From assembly GCF_005404945.1 (NCBI RefSeq), contig NZ_BJDG01000013.1, positions 1-64,000 on the forward strand: a stretch of 64,000 bases of DNA, read 5' to 3'. Shown one piece after another: positions 26,897 through 35,962 of this stretch. Made by a program: the position numbers and the translations under genes. Source of the stretch: Lactiplantibacillus pingfangensis (GTDB lineage: Bacteria; Bacillota; Bacilli; Lactobacillales; Lactobacillaceae). Numbering within the stretch: the first letter of the stretch is position 1; the number at the start of each line of letters is the position of its first letter. Below the pieces are notes generated by a model, which worked only from the letters and a program-made list of their open reading frames with translations, made no database searches and had not been told where the DNA came from.

Positions 26897-28294
26897 ATGT
26901 CAACTCGTTCAAAGTCAAGTCAATCCGCAACTAACCTTGCCATTTTTGGTGCAGCTGGACTCGCCTTTTGTGGCGTGCTTGTTGAAACTTCGATGAACGT
27001 CACTTTTCCAACCTTAATGCGTCAATTTCACGCGCCACTAGATACGGTTCAATGGGTTACTACCGCCTATTTACTGGCAGTCGCCGCAACGATGGTCATT
27101 GCGGCCTTCACTCAGCGTCGTTTTCAGTGGCGGACAATTATTAATGTGGGTGGGACTGGCTTTGTCCTTGGTGGCTTACTTTGCGCCACCGCACCAAATT
27201 TAGGGATCCTGCTCACCGGTCGCATTATCCAAGCAATTGGTACCGGCTTTTCATTGCCACTAGTTTTTGCTCAGATCATGACGCAAATTCCATTTGAGCA
27301 ACAAGGCAAATATACCGGTACCGCCGGCATGTTAATTGCCTTAGCACCATCGCTTGGGCCAACCTATGGCGGTCTAGTCACGCAGCTGCTTTCCTGGCGC
27401 CTGATTTTCTGGATTACCTTACCAATTGGTCTGATTGCTTGGCTAGTCACGGCGAAACATATTCATCACCCGCACAAACCAGTAGCAATCGCTTTTCCTT
27501 GGGGACAATTTTTGTTAATCGTAGCCGCGTTAAGTTTAATGACCTTAGGCTTTAACAACGCTGGGACTAAGGGATTCTCAGCAGTGAATTGTTGGTTACC
27601 CTTGTTACTAGCAGGCATAGCACTCATTAGTTTTCTCATGAGTGCGGCTAAAAGTTCCCAGCCACTCATTAATATTTCAATTTTCAAAAATGGCGCTTTT
27701 AATCAGGCACTGGCAATCTATTTTTTAATTCAATTTATCCAAATTGGCTTAGCCTTCTTATTACCAAACTTTACCCAGTTGGCACTTGGCAAAAACGCCT
27801 TAATCTCAGGCCTGATGCTGTTAGCCGGTAGCTTAACCTCGGCCGTCTTATCGCCATTCACGGGGAAGTTTATGGATCGGGTGGGTATCGTCGTGCCATT
27901 AAGACTTGGCACTGGCTTCTTGCTATTAGCGACGTTATCGTTTGCGTTACTTGCTAAACAACTATCCATTCCAATTATCATTGGCTTATATCTCGTTTAT
28001 CAAATTGGGTTCAGCCTGATGTTCAACAATACGCTGGCATATGGCCTGCAGCAATTGTCACCCGCCCGACTTGGTGACGGCAATGCGGCTTTCAATACCT
28101 TACAACAATATTCTGGTTCACTCGGAACAGCGCTCATGGCCGCGTTACTTGCAACCGGGGCAAAACTACTGCCACAGGCTGCCACGGTTACGCAGACCAC
28201 TTTGGGCACGCAATTGGCACTCTGGCTATGTTTTGGTCTCATCTGCTTAGTCACACTGATTGCTTGGCTGATCAAGCCTGAAAAACAAAATTAA
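26897..28294 (+). CDS. MFS drug exporter (DHA2/EmrB-QacA type)
   Basis: 465 residues with about 14 membrane segments. Motif region LDTVQWVTTAYLLAVAATM (about 49-67), LLTGRIIQAIGTGFSLPL (about 102-119, motif typical of drug exporters) and GMLIALAPSLGPTYGGLV (antiporter motif C). Proton-coupled export of lipophilic compounds is expected; substrate unknown. Long structured leader and an operator-like palindrome suggest tight induction. Follows the DtxR-like gene by 180 bp; terminator downstream. Confidence 0.93.
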   Translation: MSTRSKSSQSATNLAIFGAAGLAFCGVLVETSMNVTFPTLMRQFHAPLDTVQWVTTAYLLAVAATMVIAAFTQRRFQWRTIINVGGTGFVLGGLLCATAPNLGILLTGRIIQAIGTGFSLPLVFAQIMTQIPFEQQGKYTGTAGMLIALAPSLGPTYGGLVTQLLSWRLIFWITLPIGLIAWLVTAKHIHHPHKPVAIAFPWGQFLLIVAALSLMTLGFNNAGTKGFSAVNCWLPLLLAGIALISFLMSAAKSSQPLINISIFKNGAFNQALAIYFLIQFIQIGLAFLLPNFTQLALGKNALISGLMLLAGSLTSAVLSPFTGKFMDRVGIVVPLRLGTGFLLLATLSFALLAKQLSIPIIIGLYLVYQIGFSLMFNNTLAYGLQQLSPARLGDGNAAFNTLQQYSGSLGTALMAALLATGAKLLPQAATVTQTTLGTQLALWLCFGLICLVTLIAWLIKPEKQN

Positions 28295-28296
28295 TC

Positions 28297-28350
28297 AAAA
28301 AAGGTTGCTTGGTGGACTGGTTTTAACCAGTCATACCAAGCAACCTTTTT
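28297..28350 (+). terminator. Bidirectional terminator
   Basis: AAAAAGGTTGCTTGGT and ACCAAGCAACCTTTTT with an inner ACTGGTT/AACCAGT helix: a perfect long hairpin between convergent genes. Confidence 0.95.
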
Positions 28351-28364
28351 AGTTACCGCGTTAT

Positions 28365-28571
28365 TTATTTACCGTGTTGTTCGTCTTGATCCTTTTTCCA
28401 ACTATTGGGACTCCAAAGTTGGCCTTCCATCGACCCACGCAAACTTTCAATTTCAGCTTGTTGGTCTGCGATCACCTTCATAATGCCAGTGAGTATCGCG
28501 TCATTATCATCATTTTTTAACTTTTTCAGCTCAGTAATCGCCCACGCTGATTGATCTTGTTCGCTCATCAT
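28365..28571 (-). CDS. Small hypothetical protein (68 aa)
   Basis: Two tandem ATG codons (28571, 28568) follow AAAGGAG; the first is used here. Acidic and helical in character (AWAITELKKLKNDDNDAIL, ADQQAEIESLRGSM), ending in a charged tail KKDQDEQHGK. No family recognised. Sits directly upstream of the terminator shared with the MFS gene and downstream of the spx-like gene, with a terminator between. Confidence 0.7.
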   Translation of the reverse strand: MMSEQDQSAWAITELKKLKNDDNDAILTGIMKVIADQQAEIESLRGSMEGQLWSPNSWKKDQDEQHGK

Positions 28572-28623
28572 CAAAAACTCCTTTAAGTTAATCCAATCGT
28601 CTTAGTGCCTAACTTCACAGTGA

Positions 28624-28654
28624 TAAAAAAGGACCCCAGCACTAACCGGGATCC
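28624..28654 (-). terminator. Terminator of the spx-like gene
   Basis: On the minus strand GGATCCCGG/CTGGGGTCC followed by TTTTTT. Confidence 0.85.
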
Positions 28655-28665
28655 CACGACGCGCA

Positions 28666-29088
28666 TTAACCAACTGCTTGTTGGTCGTCATCGTATAGTT
28701 TTTGTTGAATTTGACGTAGTTCTGACTTACGCACTGAACGTGGCAAAAATGCCCGAATGTCTTCTTCATTGTACCCGATTTGTAAACGGCGACCATCATA
28801 AATGATTGGCCGTTTTAAAAGTTGTGGTTTTTCAACGAGCAAATCTAATAACTGGTTAAAACCGAGATCTGACAAGTCGATGTGCAATGCCTTGAAGGCT
28901 TTAGAACGCGTTGAAACAATGTCCTCGAAGCCATTTTCTGTTAGCCGGAGGATTTGTTTCAATTCATCGCGATCTAGAGGGTTCGCAATAATGTCGCGTT
29001 CATTGAAAGCAATGTTGTTAGCAACCAACCATGCGCGTGCACTACGGCTTGACTTGCTAGATGTTGAATAATATAAATTTACTGTCAC
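28666..29088 (-). CDS. spx: Spx/ArsC-family regulator without the CXXC redox switch
   Basis: 140 residues, full Spx length. Family hallmarks: SARAWL, TENGFEDIVSTRSKAF, LVEKPQLLKRPIIYDGRRLQ (RPII motif cut short) and GYNEEDIRAFLPR. In Spx, Cys10 and Cys13 form a disulfide that activates the protein; here the aligned positions are Ser11 and Ser14 (STSSKSS). It can probably still bind the RNA polymerase alpha C-terminal domain but cannot use the classic thiol switch, so control is likely by synthesis and ClpXP degradation. Good GAGGAATT ribosome site. Confidence 0.9.
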   Translation of the reverse strand: MTVNLYYSTSSKSSRSARAWLVANNIAFNERDIIANPLDRDELKQILRLTENGFEDIVSTRSKAFKALHIDLSDLGFNQLLDLLVEKPQLLKRPIIYDGRRLQIGYNEEDIRAFLPRSVRKSELRQIQQKLYDDDQQAVG

Positions 29089-29243
29089 GATGAATTCCTC
29101 CTAAGTTTGCAGTAAGCAGTTTTATTACTTACTTTTATATAGTAAGTATACGTTGTTAGTCAAGAATAGTCAAGGTTTGTCAGACAATTTTTTATGATGA
29201 TTGTGTGACTTAAGTTTGAATAAATTCAAAACTAAACGACTGG

Positions 29244-29278
29244 CGACAAAAGCGGTATCTCAGTGACGAGATACCGCT
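29244..29278 (-). terminator. Terminator after tRNA-Asn
   Basis: AGCGGTATCTC (29251-29261) and GAGATACCGCT (29268-29278), with TTTT on the minus strand. Confidence 0.9.
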
Positions 29279-29300
29279 CAAACCGCTTTGACTCACTAAC

Positions 29301-29371
29301 TGCCCAGGCTGGGATCGAACCAGCGACCTCTTGATTAACAGTCAATTATTCTACCGCTGAACTACTGGGCA
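29301..29371 (-). tRNA. tRNA-Asn (GTT)
   Basis: On the minus strand TGCCCAG...CTGGGCA forms the 7-bp acceptor stem, TTGACTGTTAATCAA the anticodon arm with anticodon GTT, and GCTGGTTCGATCCCAGC the T arm. About 71 nt, CCA not encoded. Followed by its own terminator. Confidence 0.97.
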
Positions 29372-29470
29372 ATTTTGCTACTCAATAGTTATAACACAGG
29401 CACCAAGTAGAAATCAATCATTTTTCTAATTTATTTTTAATTTGTTCACAGAGATTACTAATCTATAATC

Positions 29471-30253
29471 CTAGAGTGGGTATAGGCCGAAGCAAGACAT
29501 CACTGTAAAATCATCTTTATTAATCACTTTCTGAATCGTGCTTCTAATGTCATACTCACTTAAGCTTGACCGTAAATCAAAGTAATAATCACCCTTGTCA
29601 TTGTGGACAGAAAGCAACCATTTGCCCAATTCGTCAAACTGCTCGGTATCCGGCTCGCCCTGCTGATGGCGAAACATAACGTGAAAAGTGGGTTTCCAAG
29701 TACCCTCATCATTACCAGTCAGTTGCACCAACGCACGTACTTTTCGATGTAACCGTATCGCCGCGATAATGCTAGCAGTGACTAATAAACTAATAACCAC
29801 CGTCAGGATCGCAAGACTGCTTAAAAAAATCGTGGCTGGAATCATCACGCGGGTTTGATTGGCGAGGACAATGGCCAGGCTTAACATCAACCAAAACCCA
29901 ACCACCGCGCCATTGACACAATTCAAGGCATAATCTCTAGCTTGGCGAGTGACCTTTAAGCGATAATTATTGTCCGATTTCACAATCCGATCCTTGGCTG
30001 TCACTAGTGAATAGGCGACCGCAAATTTGTTGTGTTTAAACCGGTAACTCGCTAACGGGTGAAAGGACTCGGACATGGCCGTCAACGTCTCCGCTGGCAA
30101 ATATTCTGATAGAACCCGGCCTGACTGGTTGCTAGCTTTGAATTGATAACGGCAACCGTCAATTTGAGTCAGCTGCAGTCCATTTTGGGCTTGCTGATTT
30201 AACCAGTGGCTTTCCGCTGCAGAACCTTTTAAAAAGAAACGTGTTTTTTGCAT
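29471..30253 (-). CDS. DUF2812-like membrane protein
   Basis: 260 residues from the ATG at 30253, 9 bases after GGAGG. The N-terminus (KGSAAESHWLNQQAQNGLQL, then strands with YQFK and Y-aromatic residues) resembles the DUF2812 domain, in which a conserved WLN..A..G pattern opens the protein; two membrane segments follow (about 110-132 and 139-165), and a soluble C-terminal part. DUF2812 proteins are often paired with PadR regulators; none is present here. Function unknown. Confidence 0.7.
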   Translation of the reverse strand: MQKTRFFLKGSAAESHWLNQQAQNGLQLTQIDGCRYQFKASNQSGRVLSEYLPAETLTAMSESFHPLASYRFKHNKFAVAYSLVTAKDRIVKSDNNYRLKVTRQARDYALNCVNGAVVGFWLMLSLAIVLANQTRVMIPATIFLSSLAILTVVISLLVTASIIAAIRLHRKVRALVQLTGNDEGTWKPTFHVMFRHQQGEPDTEQFDELGKWLLSVHNDKGDYYFDLRSSLSEYDIRSTIQKVINKDDFTVMSCFGLYPL

Positions 30254-32084
<1,831 letters not shown>

Positions 32085-32085
32085 T

Positions 32086-32135
32086 AAAAACAGTAGTCAA
32101 CACTTGAGCAATTTCAAGCGCTGACTACTGTTTTT
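32086..32135 (+). terminator. Bidirectional terminator after glpK
   Basis: AAAAACAGTAGTCA and TGACTACTGTTTTT with an inner CTTGA/TTCAAG helix. Confidence 0.93.
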
Positions 32136-32682
32136 ATTTGGCCGGTTTTGGTGCAAACCAAACTAAAATATTGACCAACAATCCTAAAAATAAGAATGGT
32201 GGGTAGAAAAACGTCACAACTAACGTAATCGTATTGATCACAAACGATAATCGTTCCGACTGCAATAAGTTGCCCATATCCGTAATGTGATTCAATTTCA
32301 CGACCTGGCGACGTAACAAAGCGGTGACGATATTATATAACACCATGTTCAGGACATATAGCACCCCAGCCACTCTTGAAAAGATGTCCGTCCCAAACCA
32401 TGCAGTCGTCGCCGGCAACAATGACGCAAAGAATAATAATAAAATATTCAACCAAATCGTCTGGTTGTTAATGACTTTGACCTCACTGAACATGTAATGG
32501 TGATTAACCCACATGGTCGCAATAAAAATAAATGTTAACACATACGCACCAAATTGTGGTGCCATCGCAATGAGGGCCTGCCATGAATGGTTATCATTCG
32601 GCAAATGAATTTCTAAAACCAAGATTGTCAAAATAATAGCGATGACAGCATCCGTAAATGCCTCAAACCGTTCCTTTTTCAT
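32134..32682 (-). CDS. TMEM175-family (DUF1211) membrane protein
   Basis: 182 residues, six hydrophobic segments. The opening RFEAFTDAVIAIILTILVLE (5-24) matches the family hallmark RxxxFSDAVxAI that forms the potassium channel gate in bacterial TMEM175 proteins; the serine is a threonine here. Probably a tetrameric K+-permeable channel. It begins 4 bases after the upstream nitroreductase gene, so the two form an operon. Confidence 0.88.
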   Translation of the reverse strand: MKKERFEAFTDAVIAIILTILVLEIHLPNDNHSWQALIAMAPQFGAYVLTFIFIATMWVNHHYMFSEVKVINNQTIWLNILLLFFASLLPATTAWFGTDIFSRVAGVLYVLNMVLYNIVTALLRRQVVKLNHITDMGNLLQSERLSFVINTITLVVTFFYPPFLFLGLLVNILVWFAPKPAK

Positions 32683-32686
32683 GCAA

Positions 32687-33439
32687 TTAATCCCCTATTT
32701 CTGGTAAAAATCCCTGTCGGCGAGCAATCGTCAAAAAGTCCCGCCGCTTGGCAGCGGTTCCCAAGGCTTCACGGGTCATATCCGCTAAATGTTCATCGCG
32801 GGCCTGACTGCCACGTTGTTGATAGTAAGTATGCAGCCGCGCATCAAATTTAGTTAGTTCAGTTTGATAAGTAATTGGTTCAGCATAATGATCTTTAAAT
32901 AGGACTGCCTCTAAGCCTAAACGTGGCTTGGACTCCGGTTGTGTGGCGGGGTAGCCAATCTGCAACCCGAACACCGGTAAGGTTAAAGCGGGTAATTTTA
33001 GCAAGTCAATCACCGCCTGAGTATCATTGTTGATTGAGCCTAAAACTACGCTACCTAAGCCTAGACTTTCAGTGACCATTACCATGGCTTCCGTCATTAA
33101 GGTAGCATCTTCCACACTGCCCATAAACCGATCCAATTCCGTTAGGGCACGTTTGGCAGTCGGGGTTGCCGCTAATTCAGCATTACGGTGCTGATCGGCC
33201 AACACAACTAGTAACCGTCCTTGGGTCGCCACCGCAGACCGCGTCGTAATCTTAGCAAGTGCCTCACGAGTTGCTGGCACGGTCACTTCAATCAAACTAT
33301 ACGCCTGTAAATATTGACTCGTTGGTGCATGTTGCGCCGTCGTAATGATTTTAGCTAAGATTGCGTCCGATACCGGCGCTGTCGTAAAATTTCGGTGCGT
33401 TCGGTGCGCCATTAAAATGTCACTCACTGAAGCTGTCAT
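32687..33439 (-). CDS. NfsA/FRP-type nitroreductase
   Basis: 250 residues, full length for NADPH-dependent FMN nitro/flavin reductases. FMN-contact regions: RTHRNFTTAPV (13-23), APTSQYLQAYSLIEV (38-52), and LGLGSVVLGSINND (about 125-138); the C-terminal FRP-type tail carries several arginines. Reduces nitroaromatics, quinones or free flavin. First gene of an operon with the TMEM175-like gene. Confidence 0.92.
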   Translation of the reverse strand: MTASVSDILMAHRTHRNFTTAPVSDAILAKIITTAQHAPTSQYLQAYSLIEVTVPATREALAKITTRSAVATQGRLLVVLADQHRNAELAATPTAKRALTELDRFMGSVEDATLMTEAMVMVTESLGLGSVVLGSINNDTQAVIDLLKLPALTLPVFGLQIGYPATQPESKPRLGLEAVLFKDHYAEPITYQTELTKFDARLHTYYQQRGSQARDEHLADMTREALGTAAKRRDFLTIARRQGFLPEIGD

Positions 33440-33531
33440 AACTTAATCCGTCCTATTCTTGAATAAATTAGCCACTCTTGGCATAACAATCAATCTTGAT
33501 TTACCATACCACGTTCATCAAATCAGCACAT

Positions 33532-33559
33532 AAAAAAAGCACCAGTTCTAACTGATGCC
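33532..33559 (-). terminator. Terminator of the 102-aa protein gene
   Basis: On the minus strand GGCATCAGTT pairs with AACTGGTGC, then TTTTTTT. Confidence 0.85.
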
Positions 33560-33566
33560 AATTGTT

Positions 33567-33875
33567 TTAACCAATATGGTTTTCCTTTAAAATCATGTCT
33601 ACTTCTGCTTGCATGTCTTCGGTCTTAGTCCATTCTTCCCAATGATCCATCGACTCGTCTGGAATCTCAAAATTTTCATTGATATAGGCCTGATATTTTT
33701 CAACATGGGTTGAGTGCGGGATGTTCAATTGTAAAATTCGAACCTGCTTAATAAACCCACGTTCAGCAGCCAGCTCGGCACGACCGTTCATGACCATGTT
33801 GCCGATTTCCATATAAGTTGTGCCATCGTTACGCGTAATTTCCTGAATCAAATCCAAGACTTCATGATTTTTCAA
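33567..33875 (-). CDS. Hypothetical protein (102 aa) with TTG start
   Basis: TTG at 33875 follows GAGGGA at 6 bases; the next in-frame ATG would cut 20 residues. Acidic, helix-rich protein (EVLDLIQEITRNDGTTYMEI, then GRAELAAERGFIKQVRIL, and an acidic end with DHWEEWTKTEDMQAEVDM). No family recognised. Its promoter must lie next to or within the left flank of repeat C2, about 60 bp upstream. Confidence 0.7.
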   Translation of the reverse strand: MKNHEVLDLIQEITRNDGTTYMEIGNMVMNGRAELAAERGFIKQVRILQLNIPHSTHVEKYQAYINENFEIPDESMDHWEEWTKTEDMQAEVDMILKENHIG

Positions 33876-33934
33876 AACAAATCCCTCACTTCATTTTTAG
33901 TATAGCTGGGGATACGGCGAGTGTCAAAAGTTGG

Positions 33935-34215
33935 TGACGGCAAGTAAGTGTCAAGTTTTTCTCGGTTTTCTCTAAACTCATTACTGATGGGCCTTTCATT
34001 CCCTTTGCTAATTGAATAGTGAATGACAGCTGATTTCCGCCTACCGGGGGCTTCGTTTGCGGCTGGAACGCCATGAACCAGTTTTGAGCCAAAAGGCGGT
34101 CTCAAAAGCTGGTTTTTGACTAACCGTGGACAAATCACCACGCTAAGTCAAACGCCACGGCTGAGCCCCAAACGAAACCCCCTCACGGCTAGAAACGTGC
34201 CTTATTTTGACTGCC
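33935..34215 (+). repeat. Repeat family C, copy C2
   Basis: Left flank TTTTTCTCGGTTTTCTCTAA, then TTTCCGCCTACC. Outer arms GGGGGCTTCGTTTGCGGCT (34046-34064) and AGCCCCAAACGAAACCCCC (34164-34182), 17 of 19 paired. Inner hairpins AACCAGTTTTGAG/CTCAAAAGCTGGTT and TTTGACTAACCGTGG/CCACGCTAAGTCAAA are as in C1. It is the only C copy next to the 5' end of a gene. Confidence 0.87.
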
Positions 34216-34346
34216 TCTTTGTCACGCCCATCAGTTGTTAATAATCACATAATGTGTGGTCATTTAGGACTGCGGCAACACTAGCTATTTTTGATATCGC
34301 AGTCTCAAATACTTTGACGATGCATTTTCACAAAATTCAGCAGTGC

Positions 34347-34424
34347 ACAAAAAACCACTATCCAAAGATAGTGGTCGGCATAAGAGAGAAAGAGAATTGA
34401 TTAGAAGGTAACTAAATACCTTAC
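34347..34424 (-). ncRNA. Candidate small RNA
   Basis: On the minus strand: -35 TTGACA (34459-34454), 17-bp spacer, -10 TATCCT (34436-34431), then an AAGGTA/TACCTT hairpin and a terminator hairpin ACCACTATC/GATAGTGGT (34375-34354) with TTTTTT. The transcript would be about 78 nt with no reading frame. TGTAAGCGTTGTCA (34445-34458, plus strand) matches a cre site except one base and overlaps the -35. Confidence 0.4.
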
Positions 34425-34484
34425 AAACTAAGGATAATCGAAATTGTAAGCGTTGTCAACAGTTAGCAAAAATAAATACTTAAA

Positions 34485-34613
34485 TTATTTGGGTTTAATG
34501 TTTAACTTGATCTTGCGACGCCCAATGTCAAATTTCATGCGACAATCATCATATTTAGTCGCCCTTTCACAACAGTTTTCAGCAGTACTGAGATTAATTA
34601 GTTCAGTTAACAT
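34485..34613 (-). CDS. Doubtful small ORF (42 aa)
   Basis: ATG at 34613 to TAA at 34485, encoding a basic peptide (MLTELINLSTAENCC ... FDIGRRKIKLNIKPK). Only a weak GGGAC lies upstream. It precedes the candidate small RNA on the same strand. Listed because it is the only sizeable frame in the 34216-34904 gap; it may not be real. Confidence 0.2.
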   Translation of the reverse strand: MLTELINLSTAENCCERATKYDDCRMKFDIGRRKIKLNIKPK

Positions 34614-34851
34614 TAACTAGTAGTCCCAGCTAATTACACAATCCGCCTTAATTCTTGCAAACTACATATTATAAATTAAATATACAGTTAACATTTTATT
34701 GTTAACGGCGATTTAATTGCGGTGACTTTCGACTGCCCGATAACCAGCACATATCCTTGTCCCACTGCTTCAAACGGCGTACTTGTGATAAAATTTACAA
34801 AACAATCGCTCATCAGCTATGTAATCGTTCGCATTCGCGTCAATAATGAAA

Positions 34852-34865
34852 TATACTAATAGTAT
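34852..34865 (+). promoter_or_regulatory. galM -10 with overlapping palindrome
   Basis: TATACT (34852-34857) is part of ATACTAATAGTAT (34853-34865), a perfect 6+1+6 palindrome; a likely operator for galM. Two further GTTAAC palindromes lie near 34687 and 34701. Confidence 0.45.
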
Positions 34866-34904
34866 CAGCAGAATTGTCAGGCATGCATTGGAGTGAGTGA
34901 ATCT

Positions 34905-35924
34905 ATGAAGATAATTGAGCATCAGGCAAACGGGATAAATTATTACACATTAGTGAACAATCATCACATGAGTGTGACGATCATGGATTGGGGCGCCACG
35001 GTCACCGCGATTAAAACCCATGACAAAGATGGGCAGTACGCCAATGTCATCTTAGGTTTTGATGACGGTGAGGACTACATTACTTATCAATCGTTTTTTG
35101 GCGCGACGATTGCGCGAGTCGCCGGCGTCCTTAAAAATGCCCGTTGGCGTGGTCATGATCTCACCCAAAACTTTGGTGAGCACAATTTGAATGGCGGTAA
35201 CATGCCCCAAATTTCCTTTGAACCTTGGTTCCTTGAACGCAAATTGCAGTCATCCGAACAAGTCGGCCTCGTCATGCAATATATCACGTTAGACGGCGAA
35301 AATGGCTTCCCGGGCACCATGACAATCACAGCCGACTTTATTCTCGACAATAACGGAAAATTTACCATCAGTTACACCGGTAAAAGTGACAAAGCGACAC
35401 TCTTCAATCCGACGAACCACGCCTACTTCAATCTCAGTGGTGACGCTGAGCGTTTAATCGATCATCAAATTTTAAAAATCAACGCCGATGAATATTGCGC
35501 GCTTAACAAACACGGCATTCCAACCGGCAAATTACCTTGGGTCACCGGCTCACCGTTTGATTTCCGAGAACGCACTGAAATTGGGCCACAAATCTCCCAC
35601 ATTAAGGGAGGCCTGCACCACGGATTCGTCCTGAATGACACACCTTATCCACAAGTTGAATTATTGGACCGTGTTAGTGGCCGCAAAGTCACCTTACGGA
35701 CTAATGCCAAGGCCATCGTTGTCTCCAGTGCGACCAACTATCGCGATGATCGTTATCGTTTAAATGGCGGGAAACCGATGCGCTCACAATTGGGGCTCTC
35801 TTTACAACCTCAGATGTTACCTGATGCCATTCATCACAAGGAATTCGGTAATATTATTATTGAACCCAATATTCCAGTGACGTATCAAACTGCCTATCAA
35901 TTTTCAAATATTTATGATGTCTAA
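34905..35924 (+). CDS. galM: Aldose 1-epimerase (mutarotase)
   Basis: 339 residues from the ATG at 34905 (TTGGAG upstream); a GTG 12 bases earlier is an alternative. Motifs: MDWGATVTAI (27-36), NLNGG, the catalytic histidine in LFNPTNHAYFNLSGD and the catalytic glutamate near the end in IIIEPNIPVTYQTAY. It interconverts alpha- and beta-anomers of hexoses for the Leloir pathway. It stands alone, away from gal or lac genes. Confidence 0.93.
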   Translation: MKIIEHQANGINYYTLVNNHHMSVTIMDWGATVTAIKTHDKDGQYANVILGFDDGEDYITYQSFFGATIARVAGVLKNARWRGHDLTQNFGEHNLNGGNMPQISFEPWFLERKLQSSEQVGLVMQYITLDGENGFPGTMTITADFILDNNGKFTISYTGKSDKATLFNPTNHAYFNLSGDAERLIDHQILKINADEYCALNKHGIPTGKLPWVTGSPFDFRERTEIGPQISHIKGGLHHGFVLNDTPYPQVELLDRVSGRKVTLRTNAKAIVVSSATNYRDDRYRLNGGKPMRSQLGLSLQPQMLPDAIHHKEFGNIIIEPNIPVTYQTAYQFSNIYDV

Positions 35925-35927
35925 CAG

Positions 35928-35959
35928 AAAACGGACTGGCAAAATGCCGGTCCGTTTTT
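35928..35959 (+). terminator. Bidirectional terminator
   Basis: AAAACGGACTGGC and GCCGGTCCGTTTTT, between convergent galM and the YhgE/Pip gene. Confidence 0.93.
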
Positions 35960-35962
35960 GTG

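Noticed and set aside
33872-34141. 89-aa and 68-aa minus-strand frames
   Set aside because: They run through repeat C2 and overlap the start of the 102-aa gene.
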